A stretch of 64,000 nt of DNA from Ailanthus altissimus (GCA_946807835.1 OX327697.1:9563001-9627000); one strand, 5' to 3'. Shown: positions 44,791-58,640, counted from the first letter of the stretch. The notes: a model not told the origin generated them from the sequence alone. Made by a program: numbers and translations.

Positions 44791-45376
44791 TTTTCTTTGA
44801 TTTGCTTTAGGGCTATAACATTTAAAGTTTTCAATAAATATTATTTTTACTCTTAACTAGGTATTTGCTAAACAATCTTTTATTACTTTATGGTTATTAT
44901 TTTAAATCTATGGCTTCGAATTTCGTAGCAATCTTCATATCAAAGAGGCTCTGGCTCCAATTTTGACTTCCTATAGTTTAATATGAGCAAAATTATAAAG
45001 TAAACTCTTTTGCAAATCCGATGAAGATCATCATCCACATGTTTTGTTACTCAAATAAGTAGAAAAAAGAAAAATAAATAGCTAAATAGAAGAAAGCTGG
45101 CAATGGGAGAAGAGCAATCCCTTGTCTCAAGGACATATGTGTTGTCCTTACCATGAATTTGGAAACTCTAATCACAAACAGATCAGAATGTCAACGTAAC
45201 TGTCTTTGTTTTTTAAAAAAAATTTCACCTATTAATTGGGATATATACGTTGGATTTGAATCAATTTAGTGACTCTTTTTAGTTAATTAAAATTACTAGT
45301 TTCTCTACAATAAAATTTCTTAATTATATTACTATTTTATAATTTTTTAAAAATCTTTTTAATTTTTATTAATATT
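44791..45376. other. Intergenic AT-rich DNA
   Basis: Nothing recognised before the solo Copia LTR. Confidence 0.35.
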
Positions 45377-48105
45377 TGTTAGAGAAAATTTTAGTGATAC
45401 TTGAACTGCTCCCTAAGGTTTATTGGAGTTCTCAGGTTCAACTTTTTTAAAAAATCACTCTGTCTAAATTGAGACCTGATCATTAGAATTAATATGAGTC
45501 CAAACGCATTAGGGTGCATGTATGTGGTGCGTGTTCATTACATCAAAATTTATGCTTCTCTTACATAAATTAACGTAGCAGAAACATAAATCTCTATTTT
45601 CTAGTGCAATAAACACATTAATTTAAGTCTTTTCATTACACTAATGAAATGTAAAGATTGAGAATCACCTGTCAAGCTTTTAAAAATTATCAAACTGGAG
45701 TCCACCACGAAGTACACTCGCGATCAATTCTAGGACCTAACTAGGGTGGAATTGAGTCGCTAGAATAACAACTCTAATTTTCAGCAATGTATATAACTCT
45801 TAAATACAAATAGTGATTAACTCTTAATCACCATAGTTAACTCTTAACTATTTTTTTAAATATTTAAATATTATGATTAAAGCAATGAAATGATTTTATT
45901 TATTACTCTTGAATTACGAAACACAAACTTCAAGTTTGATCATCCATGGCTAACTTATTAGAGGATGAAAAGGATGAATAATTTTTTAACAATTGAAAAA
46001 CAAAACTCTCATCTCCCTCTCTTCACTTGGCCGAACTATCATCATATGAAAAATAAAAGTTTTTATTTCATTTTATAATCAAAAGTTAGCCCACCATATA
46101 TGTCAATAATTGCCTTAAGCCATGCTTAATGTTTATAATACTTTAATCAACAAAAGCTTATGCACATATAATTACAAGAAATGGCCAAACCCCACATTTC
46201 CATATAAGTCAATTAAATTGCTTTTCTAAGCAACAATTCTCCTTCAATTTCAAAATCCACAAAATAGCCCTACAAAAGCATAAGCCATTCTTTAATGTTT
46301 TCATACATAGTTAAAAAACATTTGTTGACTTATAAGAAACAAACAAAAATATTTTACCTTTTAGAGTTTGATTTGGCCAGATCTTGGCATAAATGATACA
46401 CTTTTCATTTTTAATTTATTTTTTTATTTTCCCTCTTATTTTGACAAGTTAAAACATGCCCCATCAAACCATGTTTTCATGCTATTATGTTTTCTCATTT
46501 ATGTATTCAAATAACAAATAAATTAAAACATGTGATGATCTAATTTAACAAGGCCATTATATATATACAAATAATGTAAAGTCCTTTACATTATTTAATT
46601 GTAACAATTTACATAATACACTTTAAATTTAGTATTATAAAATTGTTTGACTTAAAAATATATGAATAACAACTATGAATATAATTATTTATTCAAAATA
46701 TTTTAGAATAAATAAATGACTTTGTTTGTCTGATTAGCAATGTCATTTTGGTAATTACAAAGTTAAATAATAAATGGGTTATGTGCCACATATCATCATC
46801 CCATTGGTCAATAATTATTATTATTCAATTAATGTACTTCACTCTTAAGTCTTGACACGTGCACATCCTGAAGGAATTTGAAATAAATATCCTGGTTTGC
46901 TAGAATTTATTGAATTAAACTATTTAACTCAGTATGTTGTCTCAGTGCACAATGAGTATACTTTATATTGTAAGACTTTCTAGGTCCGTGTCTAATTTGT
47001 TACATGGAACTATTCTATGAGTCCGTGATTAATGCACCATACACACGTCACAGATATTACAAATCAACATATTGGATTATTCAAGCTGAGGTCATAATAT
47101 ATTCGTATAATCCTTCCATCACCTATATCCTAGAGGAGCAGAGATATATAAAACCACTGTCAAATCTCCATTTGCTCATCTATGAACTTACCTCCCAATT
47201 TGTATTTCTATAAATAATATACACAAACACTTTTATAATATTGTTCAAATCTATAGAAAACTCTTTTCTCGGGTTATGCACTTGTGGCCACAAGATTTCT
47301 TGAAATACAATCTAAGAGCATTAGGATATACAACTCACTTATATGAGCTGACAGATCTCATATTTATGCACATCAGACTCCATATGCATCAGACCATACC
47401 TAACGACACTTAGTGGTTAAACCATGAAAGGTCTCTGATATGTATGGAACTAAAGCATGATGGATCACTCATAAGCCCATCATAACACATAGGTCAAAGG
47501 ATCACGAATACTACTCAACTCGAGAGGCCTCATCATTAATGGCTTAATAGGTATCTATTGTGGTCCTCCTAAGTCTGTTTAGTACTCAGTCCTTACTGAA
47601 TACTCGTATGCTTATATGAGCTTCCGGTAAGCTCGTGGTCATCTAAGAATAACCTTCTATACCATATAGATATAACATACACTAATTTATATAAAAGGAA
47701 TTCATCGATAGACCTGCACCGATAAAAATAGATCATAAACATAGTGTTTGAGAACATACTTGCATAATGACATTTTCTGACACCTATTGTAACTATGTCA
47801 TTACTGGTATGCCCTCAAGTCTTTGTCTTATTACAGATAAGACTCTAACTCTTTTAAATATCACTAACTCTCATAACCTACTAACTCTTAACATTTACAA
47901 CTCCCAGTATTGCTAACTTTTAGCCCTAATCTAAATTCTTTTAAGTCAGATCTAAACTCCTTTAGGTAATACAATGTCTGTAGCGTAACAAGTATGATAC
48001 CATTTATTGTAATATTAACGATTATATTTGAAATGTATATTGTATAAATATTAACAATTAATATTTATACAATATTGAAATGACAAGTAAGCATCAACTC
48101 CAACA
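45377..48105 (-). mobile_element. Diverged solo LTR of the 683-9971 Copia family
   Basis: About 46930-48105 aligns block by block with 1700-2870, including the GAGGTCATAA...CGTATAATCCTTCCATCA block, and ends CTCCAACA. The left part is more diverged; TGTTAGAG at 45377 is the probable start. It is longer than the young LTR (about 2.7 kb) because of extra AT-rich sequence. No clear target duplication was found. Confidence 0.7.
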
Positions 48106-49440
48106 TCATTAATGTCAAGTGCTAAGCCCTTAAGAAGGTTGAGGCCACTGAGGTGGACAACACCACTGTTAAGCTCTTAAGAAAGGTTGATAAGCTTCAG
48201 TAAGAGTTAGAGGATATCCACCGAGTAAATGATACAATAGTGAACCCTTTTTCCATTGTAGAGACTAAGTCCTCATTTTTTGCCGAGATCAGAAATACTC
48301 CCTCACCCCCAAAATTTATAATGTTGTAACTTATATGAGGGCATAAATGACCTAGTAACTCACCTAGCACTCTACATAGACCACATGTTAATTTAAAGTA
48401 TGGGTAAAGATGCAATGTGTCGCCTATGTCCTCACACTCTATATGGAACAACCAAAGCCTAGTTTTAGAGTTTGGAACTTGAGTTTATTTATAACTTTGA
48501 CCAATTATCCAAGGCCTTTGTCTTCCAGTTCCAATATATACGAGATAGGCCCAAAGATCCTCCATGTTGATGTATGCTAAGCAATGAGAATTTGACTCAT
48601 TAAATGACCTCGTCCAAGGATTATATAAAGAAGTTACAGATATAAGTGTCTTTAATGCTAATGAGACACTCACCAACTTTTAGAAAAACCTTAGATTGAG
48701 GAAGTTATAGTTCGTTTTCCAAGAGTCAGAGTTGAAAATGTATGGTAAGGCCTATGTTAGGGCCCTAAAGCATATTGAAATAGATAAAAAAAAGTCTCAT
48801 TTGTAAAGACAATAAGAAAAGAGAGACAGTTTGCAGCCTAAAGAGAGACCAAAGAGAGTTGAGTTGGTCTTAATGTTACCCCTATACCAAAGAACCACTA
48901 ACTGCAAAAGAATTTAGCTCTACTAAGGTTGCCTCTACTACCACCTAAGTTAAACCAATCAAGCCTACAGTAAACCATGAAAATGTTTCAATTCTCATCC
49001 TACAACCTGTTGAACACCTTGATAGAAAATATCTTTTTCACTATCAAAAACAAAAGGTGGCTTCAAAAACTTACAATAATGAGAGGAAGCCCATAATAAA
49101 GGAATAAGTGAAAGTATTGTAATTTCCACAAAAAACACAAACATAGCACCATTAAGTGTTTCAATCAAATGGACCAAAGTAAAGCACTAATTTGAAATGG
49201 TCTACAGAAGGAGTTCCTCAATAAGGTGAGAAATGCTTAACACAAATTAGTACTAAAAACAAAGATAAGCCTAAAGGTGATAGGGCTGTACCTGAGAAAT
49301 TTGCTCCAAAATATGGCTATACAATTAATATCATCTCAAGGGGAATGACTAAAATAAGAACCTTTAAGAGGGCAGTAACAAACTATATTTGAGAGACTAT
49401 AGAAAGTATTGTGGAAAGAATACAAATCCATATTGCAAGC
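48106..49440 (+). pseudogene. Degenerate Ty3/Gypsy gag remnant, Tat-like
   Basis: The plus strand around 48570-48800 resembles the gag capsid part (SLNDLVQGLYKEVT, KMYGKAYVRALKHIEID). At 49115-49160 it encodes YCNFHKKHKHSTIKC, the C-x2-H...H...C pattern (YC.FH....H.T..C) typical of Tat/Ogre-lineage gag. Stops are frequent. It is cut at 49440 by the solo LTR copy 2. Confidence 0.6.
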
Positions 49441-52216
49441 TATAATATCCAATCCCTATTAGTAGTATTGGCGCCTAGATTTCGGTATAGAACAAATAAG
49501 ACACCGTAGGGTTACTCGATTTTAACCGTATTAGAAATATTTTCTTTATAGTGCACATGAGAGATATTAGACCTAATTTGATAATTTCACACTCGATCGG
49601 TGCGCCGGACGACCCTAGAATATTTTTAGAATTTTTCTCTATTGGCTTGGAAAAGAAAATTTTAATTTACTACATGAATTTTCATTTAAGGGTTATGTAT
49701 GGAACAAGCCTTTGTTGAGAAACATAATCCATATATTAGAGAATGGACCAATTAGAAGAAATCATGGATTGCCAAGTTGGAAGTTCTAGTTAGTTCTTTG
49801 AACTATTCTAACTAAATAGTTACAAATGAACTAATTACATAATTAGTTTTTAACTAATGTCAAATTAGAAGTTTTAAGTAAGTTGAAGGGCAAAATGATC
49901 AATTGAGGGAGCACTATATATATGTTAGAAGTGTGTAGAAATTTGAAGAGAAATCAAAACTAACACTTAGCCAAAAAAAGAGAGAAATTCGAGCTTCAAA
50001 TGGGGGGTGCTGCTACAGTGACTATTCAAGTTTTTTTTCATGATGTTTCATGTGTAATCAAGCCAAAATAAGGTTACATATGAATCTTTAAGCTCAATTG
50101 AAGCCTCAATTAGTGGAAATTCAAGAAAAAGAGGTAAGAAAAGCATTGTTTTATGAGTTTGATAAGTGAACTTTCAAGAATGCTCCAATTGACATTCTTA
50201 TTTGTATTCTTGGCTTAGATTGAGTTGAATTCTAGTTTAGAGCTTGAAGGAGTCATCAATTTGAAGAAATTGGCAAGGTGAGAATTAGGATTTTTGGTGA
50301 TTTTGTTGTAGAGATTTCAATTGATTGTAATTAGGGCTTTAGAATAAAATTGGCATGATTTTGTTATAATTGGAACAAGAAATTGAGAAAAGGAATGTGT
50401 TGGAACCTAAGGTGAAATTCTGCCACTTTAGGAAAGTTAGGAATTGAGTGGTGTTTTGATTGAATTGTTATGTGTAAATGGTGCATATTGTGAATTGAAT
50501 GTATATGGTTGATGGAAAAACCAAAAAAATGAAGAAAATGGGACATAATTGTCCATGTTGGAAAGGTTAAGGGCCATTATGTCCAACCAAGTTATAAGGT
50601 GTTCAATAATTTTCAGGGTGCCGGATGGTGAGTTAGTTTCGATTATGGCTCCGTAACAAAAATCGAGAAGTAGTTTACATCCGAGCTTTGTATGCCGATT
50701 AGGGCATTTAATAGTTAAATGAAATTCTAGTGTTCGATTTGATTCTAAATGTCATTTATGGCGCGTAGGTGAAGATAACCGAGAGTATTAACGGGAGCAG
50801 AAATCGGGAGCAAAATTGAGCGCAGAGCGGTTGTGAGTGGAAATCTGCCATTTCTTTTACTTTTCGGTATTATGTTTTCGCACAATGACTATGTATGTTT
50901 TATGAGCTTTCGATGCATAAACATGATTTATGATCTTGATATATTCATAGACATGCTTTTACATGATCGATTTGTGAAACAGTTTTAAAATTTCTGCATT
51001 CGTTTTTAAGGCCATTGGTACCCTCAGATTATAGTGGTGATAATTGTATTAGACCCGGCCAGTATATCCCATGCACATGGGCAAGTCTTGGGGGTATGTC
51101 ACTAACTCTGGGAAGTCAGGATGTCTAGTCATGTGAGTCACTCTATGTGTACGGGATATTATCTCGCTATATGCATGCGATGTAGAATTCCGCTGCGTAG
51201 CCAGTAAGATGTCTTGAGATGTCACTGTGGGTGCTGATAGTTGAGGTTCCCTGTGACCTACTCACGTATGCGGTACTAGTTGAGTCGCTGCGTGGGTATA
51301 GAGCTTTAGGGTTACCATTGGTACAGTTTAGAAAGAAAATGGCCGAGCGAAGATTTTACTAGTTTTCGATTTACCGATAGCATTTATGCATTTATATGCA
51401 CACAGCAGTTATTATGTTATACAGATTCTGAATATAGTTTTCTAAAGATGTAGATAAAACCCGCTCGGCAAGATTTCATTAGCATATGATATTAGAAACC
51501 GTTTTACAGTTTTACATCCATTTTATAAGCATAATTTCTGCATGAACTTTAGAAATTGCTATCTTTGTATAATGTTCTTGTAATTGAAATCTCATTTACA
51601 CTCACTGAGCTCCTTTAGCTCACCCGTTTTATGTTTTATATTTTTAAACCCCTTTCCCATGTGCAGGTCTCAGAACGCAAGCTGTTGATTCTCTTATTAC
51701 CGAGTAGTGGGCCGAATCCAAAGATAATTTTTGTACATGTAAATGTGCTAATAGCACTCTTTACTTTATGCATAATAGTTGTAGGCATGTATATTTGTAA
51801 GTATGTGTTGAATCAAGAAGAAGAGATTTCCAGTTTATGATGATCGTTTTTACTTTTTATGATTATGCTTATTTTGTGATTTAAACGAAATAATTGAGTT
51901 GTATTGGATTTGATTTGGAAAGGACCGAAGGTCCGAATTGGTAGAATTGAGATGTGTTGGAATTAGAAATGAAATTTCTTTGCAGGTTTATATGGATTTT
52001 CGGAAAAAATAGGGGAAACTCTGTCCATTTGTTTTTAAAATTAAGATGTCATTTTCATGTATGTTGCTAGATCTTCTTAGTAGTAACAAGAATTAAAAAG
52101 GGGTTCGCCTCGCGGAATTTCTCAACATACCCAGTTAGGTTCGGAGGAACTTCCGTCGGGGTGCCCGGCAGGGCCGCTGGGATCTATAGTAGAGGGTCTC
52201 GGGTCAGGTCCTGTCA
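49441..52216 (+). mobile_element. Solo LTR of a probable Ty3/Gypsy element, copy 2
   Basis: 2776 bp, starting TATAATATCC (first G changed to A) and ending CCTGTCA. It matches 32432-35207 over its full length with scattered differences. The flanks CAAGC and ATGTT do not match, so it is not a clean single insertion. It separates a Tat-like gag from a Copia LTR fragment. Confidence 0.82.
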
Positions 52217-52966
52217 ATGTTTATGGCTACAAGACTTTCTGAAGTACAATTTGGAGCATCAAAATATACAACTCACCTATATGAGTTGACAAATCCTATA
52301 TCGACGCATACCAGACTCCATGAGCATCGGACCACGCCTAGTGACACCCAACGATCAGACCATGAAAGGTTTCTTAAATGCATGAAATCAAAGTATGGTG
52401 GATCGCTCACATGCCCACCATAGTGCTCAAGTCAAAGGATCAGGAATACTACTCAACTCGAGAAGACCCTTTATTGACTTTTTATGGGATGTTTATTAAA
52501 GGTCCTCGTGAGTCTGTTCAGTATCCAGTCCTTACTACATACCTGTATGCCTACACAGACTTCTGTTAAGTCTATGGCCTGCTAAGACTAACCATCTAAG
52601 CAATTCAGATATAGATATACACTGATTCAAAAGAAATACCGATCAACCCATGTCGATAACTAAGGATCAAGATTGATGTTTTGAGAACATATTGCGCAAT
52701 GACATTTCTTAACACCATTTGTAACTTTGTAACTACGTCATTACTATATTATTTTCAGGTCTTTGTTACTATTTTAGATAAGGTTCTAACTCTTTAGAAT
52801 TGCTAACTTTGGTGCTGACCTAAAATATTTTAGATCAAATCTAAACTCTTTTAAATCTAGAATGTCTGAAAAAATTATAAGTTTCTTATCATATAATTAA
52901 GTATTAATGATTGTTATTGAAATGCTTACTGTATAATGGAATAAAATGTACGAACCATCTCCAACA
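52217..52966 (-). mobile_element. Truncated LTR of the 683-9971 Copia family
   Basis: It matches roughly the last 860 bp of the young LTR (from the GGCCACAAGACTTT block) and ends CTCCAACA. Its left part is missing at the solo LTR boundary. Athila gag begins immediately after it. Confidence 0.75.
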
Positions 52967-54241
52967 GTTTCTATCTAAGTTCTTCCCACCAGTAAAGACA
53001 ACAAAGATAAGGAATGACATCACTTTATTTATCCATATTGATGGTGAATTACTTTATGAGTCATGGGAGCGCTTTAAGGACATGCTGAGAAAGTATCCTC
53101 ACCATTGGAATCTTAAATGCCTATTGGTCTAGACATTCTACAATAGACTAGTAGGTCATTTAAGGACTATAGTAGATGCTGCTACTACAGGTTTTTGATG
53201 AGTATATCTACAAATGATGTATATGATCTATTGGAGGAGATGACATCAAATAGATATTAAGGGCCTGCTCAAAGAGTTACACTAAAGAAGATAGTTAGAG
53301 TTCATGACATAGATGCATTCAATACATTGGCCGTGCAAATCAACATGTTATCAAAAAAGTTAGATTCCATGAATGCTACTAAGACTCAGAATGTGACTTG
53401 TGACTTTTTGTAGTGCAATCAAATGAATGGGCAATTCATGGAGTGCACAAGCTATATGAAGAACTATAATAGGCAGCAGAATAATCCATATTTGAAATAT
53501 TATAATCTGGAGTGCACAAGCTATATGAAGAACTAATTTCTCTTAAGGTAACAACCAAAAGTAGCCTTCTAAACCAAAAAAACCCTTATGAATTTCATCC
53601 TTCACAAGATAAGAAACCGGCCTTAAAGGATATGTTCATATAGTATATGAAGTCTAATAATGCCATTCTGCAAAACTATTCTACATATTTGAAAACTTTA
53701 TAGACTCAAATAGGGCAACCAAACTGCAAAACAATAATGCGTAAATAATCATCCTCAATGGACCTTACTAAGCAACACTGATGCTAATTTAATAGGTGAT
53801 AAAAAGTAGTGCAAAGCTGTCTCTTTGAGAAGTGGTAAAGAATTACAGTCCAACAGTGTAGAAAAGAAGAAAAATGCAATAAGTAATGTAGAATAGCAAA
53901 AAAACGTGCAGAAAAATATTGTAGAACATGATGTACATCAAGCAAAAAAGTTCATAAAACATTGTAAAAATATAGAAAAGTGTATATGCAACAACATATA
54001 ACAATAAACATGTTTTGCATATATTAGCAGAATCATGCAATTGAACCTCTTCATCCATCTCTACCATTCCCTTAAAGGCTACAGAAATAGAAGTTAGACA
54101 AGCAATTCTCATAGTTTTTGGATATCTTAAAGAAACTTTACATTAATATACCTTTTGTAGATGCTCTTGAACACAAATTCCAAGTTATGTAAAGTTTATG
54201 AAGCATATCTTATCTAAGAAGAAGTGACTAACAAATTATAA
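52967..54241 (+). pseudogene. Athila-lineage gag remnant
   Basis: The frame opens with FLSKFFPPVKTTKIRNDIT and LYESWERFKDMLRKYPHH, hallmarks of Athila gag, followed by LEEMTSNRY and a VHDIDAFNTLAVQINML segment. Near 53800 CKAVSLRSGKE marks the gag-protease junction. At about 54130-54180 KLYINIPFVDALEH follows. Many stops. The 5' end of gag and the 5' LTR are lost. Confidence 0.82.
54237..54241. repeat. Target site duplication TATAA, left copy
   Basis: TATAA before the solo LTR equals TATAA at 56255-56259 after it. Confidence 0.8.
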
Positions 54242-56254
54242 TGTTAAGGATCAAATATATATGAGTATATGTATGTATAATAGTGTTTATTATATAAAAT
54301 ACGTATCTCATACATATTTGGCATTGTAGAATAATTAAATCATACAATAAACACATAAGACATATTAATCAAATTAATATACTAAAAGTAAAGTTGAGAA
54401 ATCACCAGAACGTGTAATGTTTTACACGTGTATATAAAGAGTCCACCTGGAGTCTTACTCGTAGGCAACTCTAGTCACCAACTTGGTGGGCTTGGCGAGC
54501 TAGAACAACAACTTCTTAATCTTGCACGGGATTAACACTTAACCCGTAAAATGACAAGCTATATTTATATCTTTGCCTTTTCTCTTAAAATGCAAAATGA
54601 AAAGAATCAAGAGAAGCAACAATTGCATCTCCCTCTTCCTTTATATTTTACACACACACAAATATATATATATATATATATCATTATAATAAAATAATAA
54701 TATTACATATTAAAATAATCAAATTTAGCCATCAAGGGCAATAATAATAATAAAATAATAAAATAAATATTATATATATAAATGCATGACAACTATCATG
54801 CATAAATATATATAATATTATTAAAATAGATAATATTATCAAATAATATATTTAAATGAGATATTATGATTATTTAACAATTAAATGAGTATTATATGAA
54901 ATGACCATTTTGCCCCTCATAAATAGTTACCAAGTATACTCCTTAGTGGGTCTCATCAAATCCCACACTTGCGTAAACTCAACCGAGGGTCTACAATATA
55001 CCACGCGTCATTATACAATTAATGAATAATAATTATTGACTAATTGTTGTATTTAACGCTTAAATACGGACACGTACGCATTGCCGTTATAGTGCTGGAT
55101 ATTATTGAAATTAAACAATTTAATCCAATACTCTACTCTAGTGCACAATGAGTACACTCCATATCACAAAACTCTCTAGGTCCATGCCCGATTTATCAAA
55201 TAGAACTATTTCATAAGTTCGTGAGTCATGCCCTACGCACACGTCACGGATATTACAAATCAGCGCATTGAACCATACAAGTTGAGATCACAATGCATAC
55301 GTATAGTCCTTCCATTATATATATCTTGGATGTACAAGGACATAGATCAATACCTTTAAATTTTCATGTGTTCATCCATATACCTATCTCAGAATGGTAT
55401 CTCACTTAACAATATAAGCAGACTCTTTGCCATATTATTTAACCCTGTGGAAACTCCTTTCCTAAGTTCACTGCTTATGGCCATAAGACTTTTTTGAGAT
55501 ACTATCTTGGAGCATTTGGATAAATCACTCCTTATATAAGCTGATGGATCCCATATTTGCACACATCGAACTCCATGAGCATCGAACCATACCCAGTGAC
55601 ACCCAGTAGTCAGACCATAAAAGGCCTCTGACATGCGTGGAATCAAAGTATAGTGGATCACTCACAAGCCCACCATGGTGCTCAAGTCAGAGGACCACGT
55701 ATACTACTCAACTTGAGAGGACCTTTCATTGACAGCAATATAGGATGTCTATTGGGTTTCTCATGAGTCTGTTCAGTATTCGGTCCTAATTGAATACCCA
55801 TATACCTATACAATCTCCAAGATCATGATCAACTAGGAATGACCATCTGTACCCTATAGATATAGACATACACTGATCTAAGCGATTAATGAGATCTACC
55901 GATAAACTGCTTCAGTAGAAATATATCAAGAATAATATATTTGAGAACATACTTGTATAATGACACCTCCTAGCAACCCATTGTAACTCTTGCAGCTATG
56001 TCATTGTAAGCATATTCTGAGGTCTTTGTCCCGTTAAAGACAAAGTTCCAACTCTTGGAATATTTGCTAACCCTTAGCACTGGTCTAAACTCATTTAGAC
56101 CTTATCTGAACTCCTTCAGATAATACATAGTCTGTAGCATAACAAACATTAAACCATATTACTAAGAAGTAATTAATGATATAACAAAATATACACTGTA
56201 TAGATATCAAATATTTATACAAAACTGAGATGGTATGTATGCACAACCCTAACA
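54242..56254 (-). mobile_element. Solo LTR related to the 683-9971 Copia family
   Basis: 2013 bp, TGTTAAGG...CCCTAACA, flanked on both sides by TATAA. About 55100-56254 aligns with the right half of the young LTR. The Athila reading frame resumes directly after it. The left part contains (TA)n and AT-rich stretches. Confidence 0.85.
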
Positions 56255-56259
56255 TATAA

Positions 56260-56566
56260 GACTGTAGCACTTACCAAAGAATGAAGTGCAATCTTACAAA
56301 AGAAATTGCCGCAAAAGTTGAAAGACCCAGACAGTTTTAGTATACCATGCACAATTGGGCAGAAATTCTTTAGGAGAGCTTTATATTATTTAAGTACCAA
56401 CATTAACCTAATGTCATTATCCATCTATAAAAAGTTGGGGGAGGCTAAACCTATAAATGTCTCCTTACAACTAGATGACCGTTCACTCACTTATCCAAGG
56501 TAATTATTGAAGAGTTTTGGTAAAGGTTGATAAGTTCATCTATTTAGTGGACTTTATAGATTTGGA
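56260..56566 (+). pseudogene. Athila protease remnant, first part
   Basis: LKDPDSFSIPCTIG, then a LYYLSTNINLMSLSIYKKLG block, then EAKPINVSLQLDDRSLTYP are typical of Athila protease. The usual catalytic D-L/S-G-A motif reads LSTN here, so the active Asp is lost. The frame is cut by a solo LTR at 56567. Confidence 0.82.
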
Positions 56567-57884
56567 TGATAAGAGCGTAAATGCACTAGTATATTTAGCA
56601 CTCTGAACTTAAGTTTTGCTCTAATTTATGAATATTTGGCTATATAATTTTTTTTTTTTGCTCATAAATAGGTGCATAAGGAAACCTGTGATAATTTGGG
56701 ATAAACAGAAGGTGAACCGGACGAGAAACACCAAAGATATGGAAAAAATACGAGATCCAGGCAACCCTGCCTTAGGAGCCATGACACCCAAGCGTAGACT
56801 CTGCAGCATCCCGAGTAGAAAATTGAACACCACAACACTCATCCCCAATGTCGTGGCTCCAGCGTCATGGCACCCATATGATAAGAATTCGAAGGCCCTA
56901 AACCCTAGGGTTTCCAAGACTTATTAAAACTCTTTTCTGAGCCAAATCATAGACTTTTATAAAGGAAAAAATTATAGAAATAATTAACAACACAAATCAA
57001 GTGATCAAAGCCAACAATTCAAGCATTCAAGTTAATAAGAGAAAGAACTACCCTAGGCATCCCTTGATTAATTTTTCTTCTTTTCTTATCATTATAATCT
57101 TGTTAATTATATTTTCTATTCATTGGTTTAATAATCTTGGTTTAGTGATGAGCTAAACTTGTTTGATTTAAGGTTATACTTTTGAACCTAATATGTAGTG
57201 GGATTTTGTTAATTTTTAGTTTATAAACTTAATAAAGTATATTGATTCATTATATCTTATATTTAATGCTTTCATTATACCTGATCAATATGATGAATAA
57301 TTGAGAGATCATAATGAACTCGATGGATGGATTCATGTGTTTAACCTAGTATAGTTTGATGTATGATCATAGGATAACAACTATGAATTCTATATAGGAT
57401 AGACATATACCTAGATGGCATATATGGTATGATTTGGACTTAGTCTTAATGAATTACTTTCTATTCTGGTTATCACAGATATATAGGTAATTATTAGTAT
57501 CCGTAGTATAGTCACTCGACCATCGACAGAGGCCTTTGATGAGATTATAGTCTAGCCAATCAATTCGTATTAAAGCATTAACTAAAAGGTTAATAAATCT
57601 AATAAAATACAAGGGAATAAGTTGAAACCCTAGATTGTTATTAATTGGTGAATTCAACTTTTTGTTTATTTGTTATTTAGGTTTAGTTTAATTTGATAAA
57701 ACTATGTTAATTAGTTGAATTTCAAATTTTGATTTTCCTGGATAAAAGTGAAGTAGATATAATTTTAGTACTTGATTGATAAGATTATATCATATAGTCC
57801 CTATAAAACGATATCTGAACTTAAAATCTTATATTACTTGATATAATAGCGTGTATTCGCACTTAGCTATTATAGTACACATCA
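56567..57884 (+). mobile_element. Athila-type solo LTR inside the Athila protease
   Basis: 1318 bp, TGATAAGAG...CACATCA. It shares the GCTCTAATTTATGAATATTTGGCTA block and the order of later blocks with the LTR starting at 63038. Flanks TTGGA (56562-56566) and TTAAA (57885-57889) could be a target duplication with two G-to-A changes. After it the protease-like frame continues with MEEDCEV. Confidence 0.72.
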
Positions 57885-57890
57885 TTAAAC

Positions 57891-58185
57891 ATGGAGGAGG
57901 ATTGTGAAGTACTTATCATACTTGAAAGACTATTCCTAGCCACAAAAAGAACCTTTATTGATGTTTAAAAAGGGAAATTAACTATAAGGGTGCAGAACGA
58001 AGAAGTAACATTCAATATTTTCAAAGCCATAAAAGGACCAAGTAAGGAATCAGAATATATATGCATTGATGTTATTAATAGAGAAGTGAAAGAGGTTTTC
58101 AATAAGAATAGCATTCAAGATTCTTTGGAATATGACGTAGTCAATGGAGAAGAGATAGAGAGAATTGAAGCTCAATAGTACTTAC
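57891..58185 (+). pseudogene. Athila protease remnant, second part
   Basis: MEEDCEVLIILERLFLAT and FNIFKAIKGPS correspond to the Athila protease end and linker. The frame 57990-58178 is open but only part of the polyprotein. Confidence 0.78.
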
Positions 58186-58249
58186 CAGTATTAAGCCTTT
58201 CTCTATAATATGATAGATTTAAGATAAGAGTTGAACCTTTAGACAGACC

Positions 58250-58640
58250 TGATGGCTTGCAAGTGATACAATTGTCGGTGCTATACTAGGACAACGCTGA
58301 GAGTGTTTTTTATACTATATACTATGCAAGTAAGACTCTTAATGATACGCAATTCAACCATACTACCATAGAAAATAAGCTTCTTATAGTAATCTTTGCC
58401 TTTGACAAGTTCTGGGCTTACCTCATTGGAGTCAAGGTCACAGTCTTCATAGATCATTCAGTAATCAAATACCTCATTAATAAGAAAGATGCAAAGCTTA
58501 AGCTCATTTGATGGATTTTATTACTACAAAAGTTTGATCGTAAGATCAAAGATAAAAAAAAGAGTTGAGAATCAAGTAGCTAATCATTTTTCTCATTTAG
58601 AAGCACCAAATCAACACCAAGAGAAGATGCAAATTAATGA
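58250..58640 (+). pseudogene. Athila RNase H remnant; reverse transcriptase missing
   Basis: YYASKTLNDTQFNHTTIE, FAFDKFWAYLIG and VFIDHSVIKYL, then KRVENQVANHFSHLE, follow the Athila RNase H order. Only about 100 bp separate the protease linker from RNase H, where a reverse transcriptase domain of well over 1 kb should be, so most of that domain has been deleted. Confidence 0.82.

Noticed and set aside
32432..52216. The two 2776-bp repeats as the LTRs of one 20-kb retrotransposon
   Set aside because: The left copy has TATAG on both of its own sides and is a complete solo insertion, and the interval contains host genes and other elements.
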